The notes beneath the pieces were generated by a model that saw only the letters and a list, made by a program, of their open reading frames with translations, had not been told where the DNA came from and made no database searches. A stretch of DNA of 64,000 nucleotides from Channa striata (taxonomy: Eukaryota > Chordata > Actinopteri > Anabantiformes > Channidae), in the NCBI GenBank assembly GCA_033026295.1, contig CM065175.1:23570837-23634836 (forward strand). The letters run 5' to 3'. The position numbers and the translations under genes are program-made. The first letter of the stretch is position 1. Every line of letters begins with the position of its first letter. Positions 62,702 to 64,000 of this stretch are shown piece by piece.

Positions 62702-64000
62702 GTGAGCGAGACAACATTTGCCATTAACAGGGTCACCTAAAAGTAGATGTGCAAATGTGGACAAACTCTTTTCATTGTTATGTAAAAGAAGAAAAATGTT
62801 GATTGTTTGTTATGGACTGAGCTGAGACACTTAAGCTAAAAATTCAGCACGAGGTTTCAGGGTTCACCATGTTACATTTAAAGACATTTACGACGACCTG
62901 AATTAACTTTAATTCTAGTGTCATGGACATACTGGCTGTTTATCATCAGACCCTCATGTTTTGGTCATTACTTCCTCTCAATAACTGAACAACACGCAGA
63001 AGAAACATGAATAAGGTTTTGCTAAAGTTTTGCTGATTTGCAAAACATTCATGTTAATATTTAAACCATTTATGACCTAAAATACCGTGTGTGGCCCTTT
63101 CAGCACCTGCAGGTTTTAAAAGACATAAAAACAAAGTTTGCATAGCAACTCACGTGTTTGAAATGCACACTGTCCTCTGTCCATAGCTGCTTGAAAGACA
63201 GGACACATTTTGGCTCCTGATGACTCCTGCACTTTACAGCAGCACCGGGGCATGTGAAGGCAGCACAGTGCAGCGCCTGCTTCCGTTTGGATGTTGGGGT
63301 GTGGCCGCCACCTTGTGGCCAAAAACAGCAATTGCACATGCAGCTGGGATCAGCAGATGGATTCAAGATTCCAAGAACTTTAATTCCAGTGGGAAATGAA
63401 TTCACGTTCATACAGTTACTCCAAACACAAAAGAGAGAAAAGGGGAATGAACCACACTGACATATATAAAAATATCGTAATTGACAACATCAATAACATA
63501 AAAAAAAATGAAAAGGTGTAGCTGACAGTGAACGGAAGTAATGTGAGGTGTGATGGACAGTAATAAATAACACTAAGACAAATTAACAGTCAGTGATAAA
63601 TAGTAGCTGTGATAAGAAGAACGGCATAATGATAGAAATTGTACACTGATGCTGAACATTATTGGTTTTAAAATTAACATGACACGTAGTTAAATGACCA
63701 CTTCACCAACTTTCAAAATTACCCCAAATTTGTATTAGTTTTAGCCTCCAAACGGTCCTTCGAGGGGGTGAGACCAGACAAAGCCCATCGAAAACCTTTA
63801 CATGCTTCCTCCGGTTTCTTCGTACACTATCCAGCTATGACTTGGTAGGTTGAAGAGGTCCTACTTTTGTTTTTGGGGCATTGATGGTTAATTTCTGAGA
63901 GGTTTAATGGGTCATATGATGATAATTGCAGAATTTCCCTGGTTTTCCTCTTGACAATATGCTTGTGAAATGCAATAGTGCCCAAGCAGAGATTTTAACA
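62702..64000 (+). other. Presumed intron of the plus-strand gene
   Basis: This is AT-rich sequence after the donor at 62702. ORFs at 63100-63460 on both strands are short and unrecognised. No repeat family member or exon could be supported. Confidence 0.4.

Noticed and set aside
62216..62764. 182-aa minus-strand ORF opposite the plus-strand promoter
   Set aside because: It has no recognisable domain and low-complexity Phe/Pro patches, and it lies antisense to a CpG-rich promoter where stop codons are scarce.

Overview
The window is vertebrate nuclear DNA, almost certainly from a teleost fish. It is AT-leaning and non-coding over most of its length. It is rich in (CA)n microsatellites and carries several decayed copies of two repeat types familiar from teleost genomes: a tRNA-derived SINE, and an L2-like or SINE element with the usual 'ggactgtgggaggaa' and 'cagctgggataggctcc' blocks. 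There are no bacterial-style operons, rRNA genes, real tRNA genes or CRISPR arrays.

The one gene I can name is syngap1 (synaptic Ras GTPase-activating protein 1), on the minus strand. Three coding exons of its N-terminus are readable. The first coding exon ends at 61432 and starts MSYVPFQ. The second is 33011-33410 and contains a large in-exon pentapeptide repeat. The third is 20059-20164 (VHPLLMRERRSE...RRTVSVPVEGR). Splice sites and phases fit, except for one base missing inside the repeat of the second exon, which puts a premature stop in the reading frame. The rest of the PH domain and the C2, RasGAP and coiled-coil parts lie beyond base 1. The window is therefore mainly the 5' third of a gene with very long introns: about 28.0 kb, 12.8 kb and more than 20 kb.

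Layout: 62.4-64.0 kb is a CpG-rich, TATA-less promoter and likely first exon of an unidentified plus-strand gene, head-to-head with syngap1. 61.54-62.0 kb is the candidate syngap1 upstream region with a compound GT/GC/GA repeat. 33.4-61.4 kb is intron 1, with a candidate alternative promoter at 40.50-40.74 kb, a possible alternative first exon at 59.0 kb, a promoter-like motif cluster at 45.0 kb, purine tracts, a G-run and several transposon relics. 20.2-33.0 kb is intron 2, with an inverted pair of the L2-like element. 1-20 kb is intron 3, with SINEs and two copies of an unrecognised repeat family whose third copy is in intron 1.

The most notable observations are: the 17-unit coding minisatellite that has expanded a Y-D-R-P motif of SynGAP, with its single-base frameshift; an 18-bp minisatellite that arose inside a transposon relic; and the unrecognised repeat family built on a reiterated CTCCAGATGACATCA motif. 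Identifications rest on remembered family sequence and splice logic. No database search was possible.
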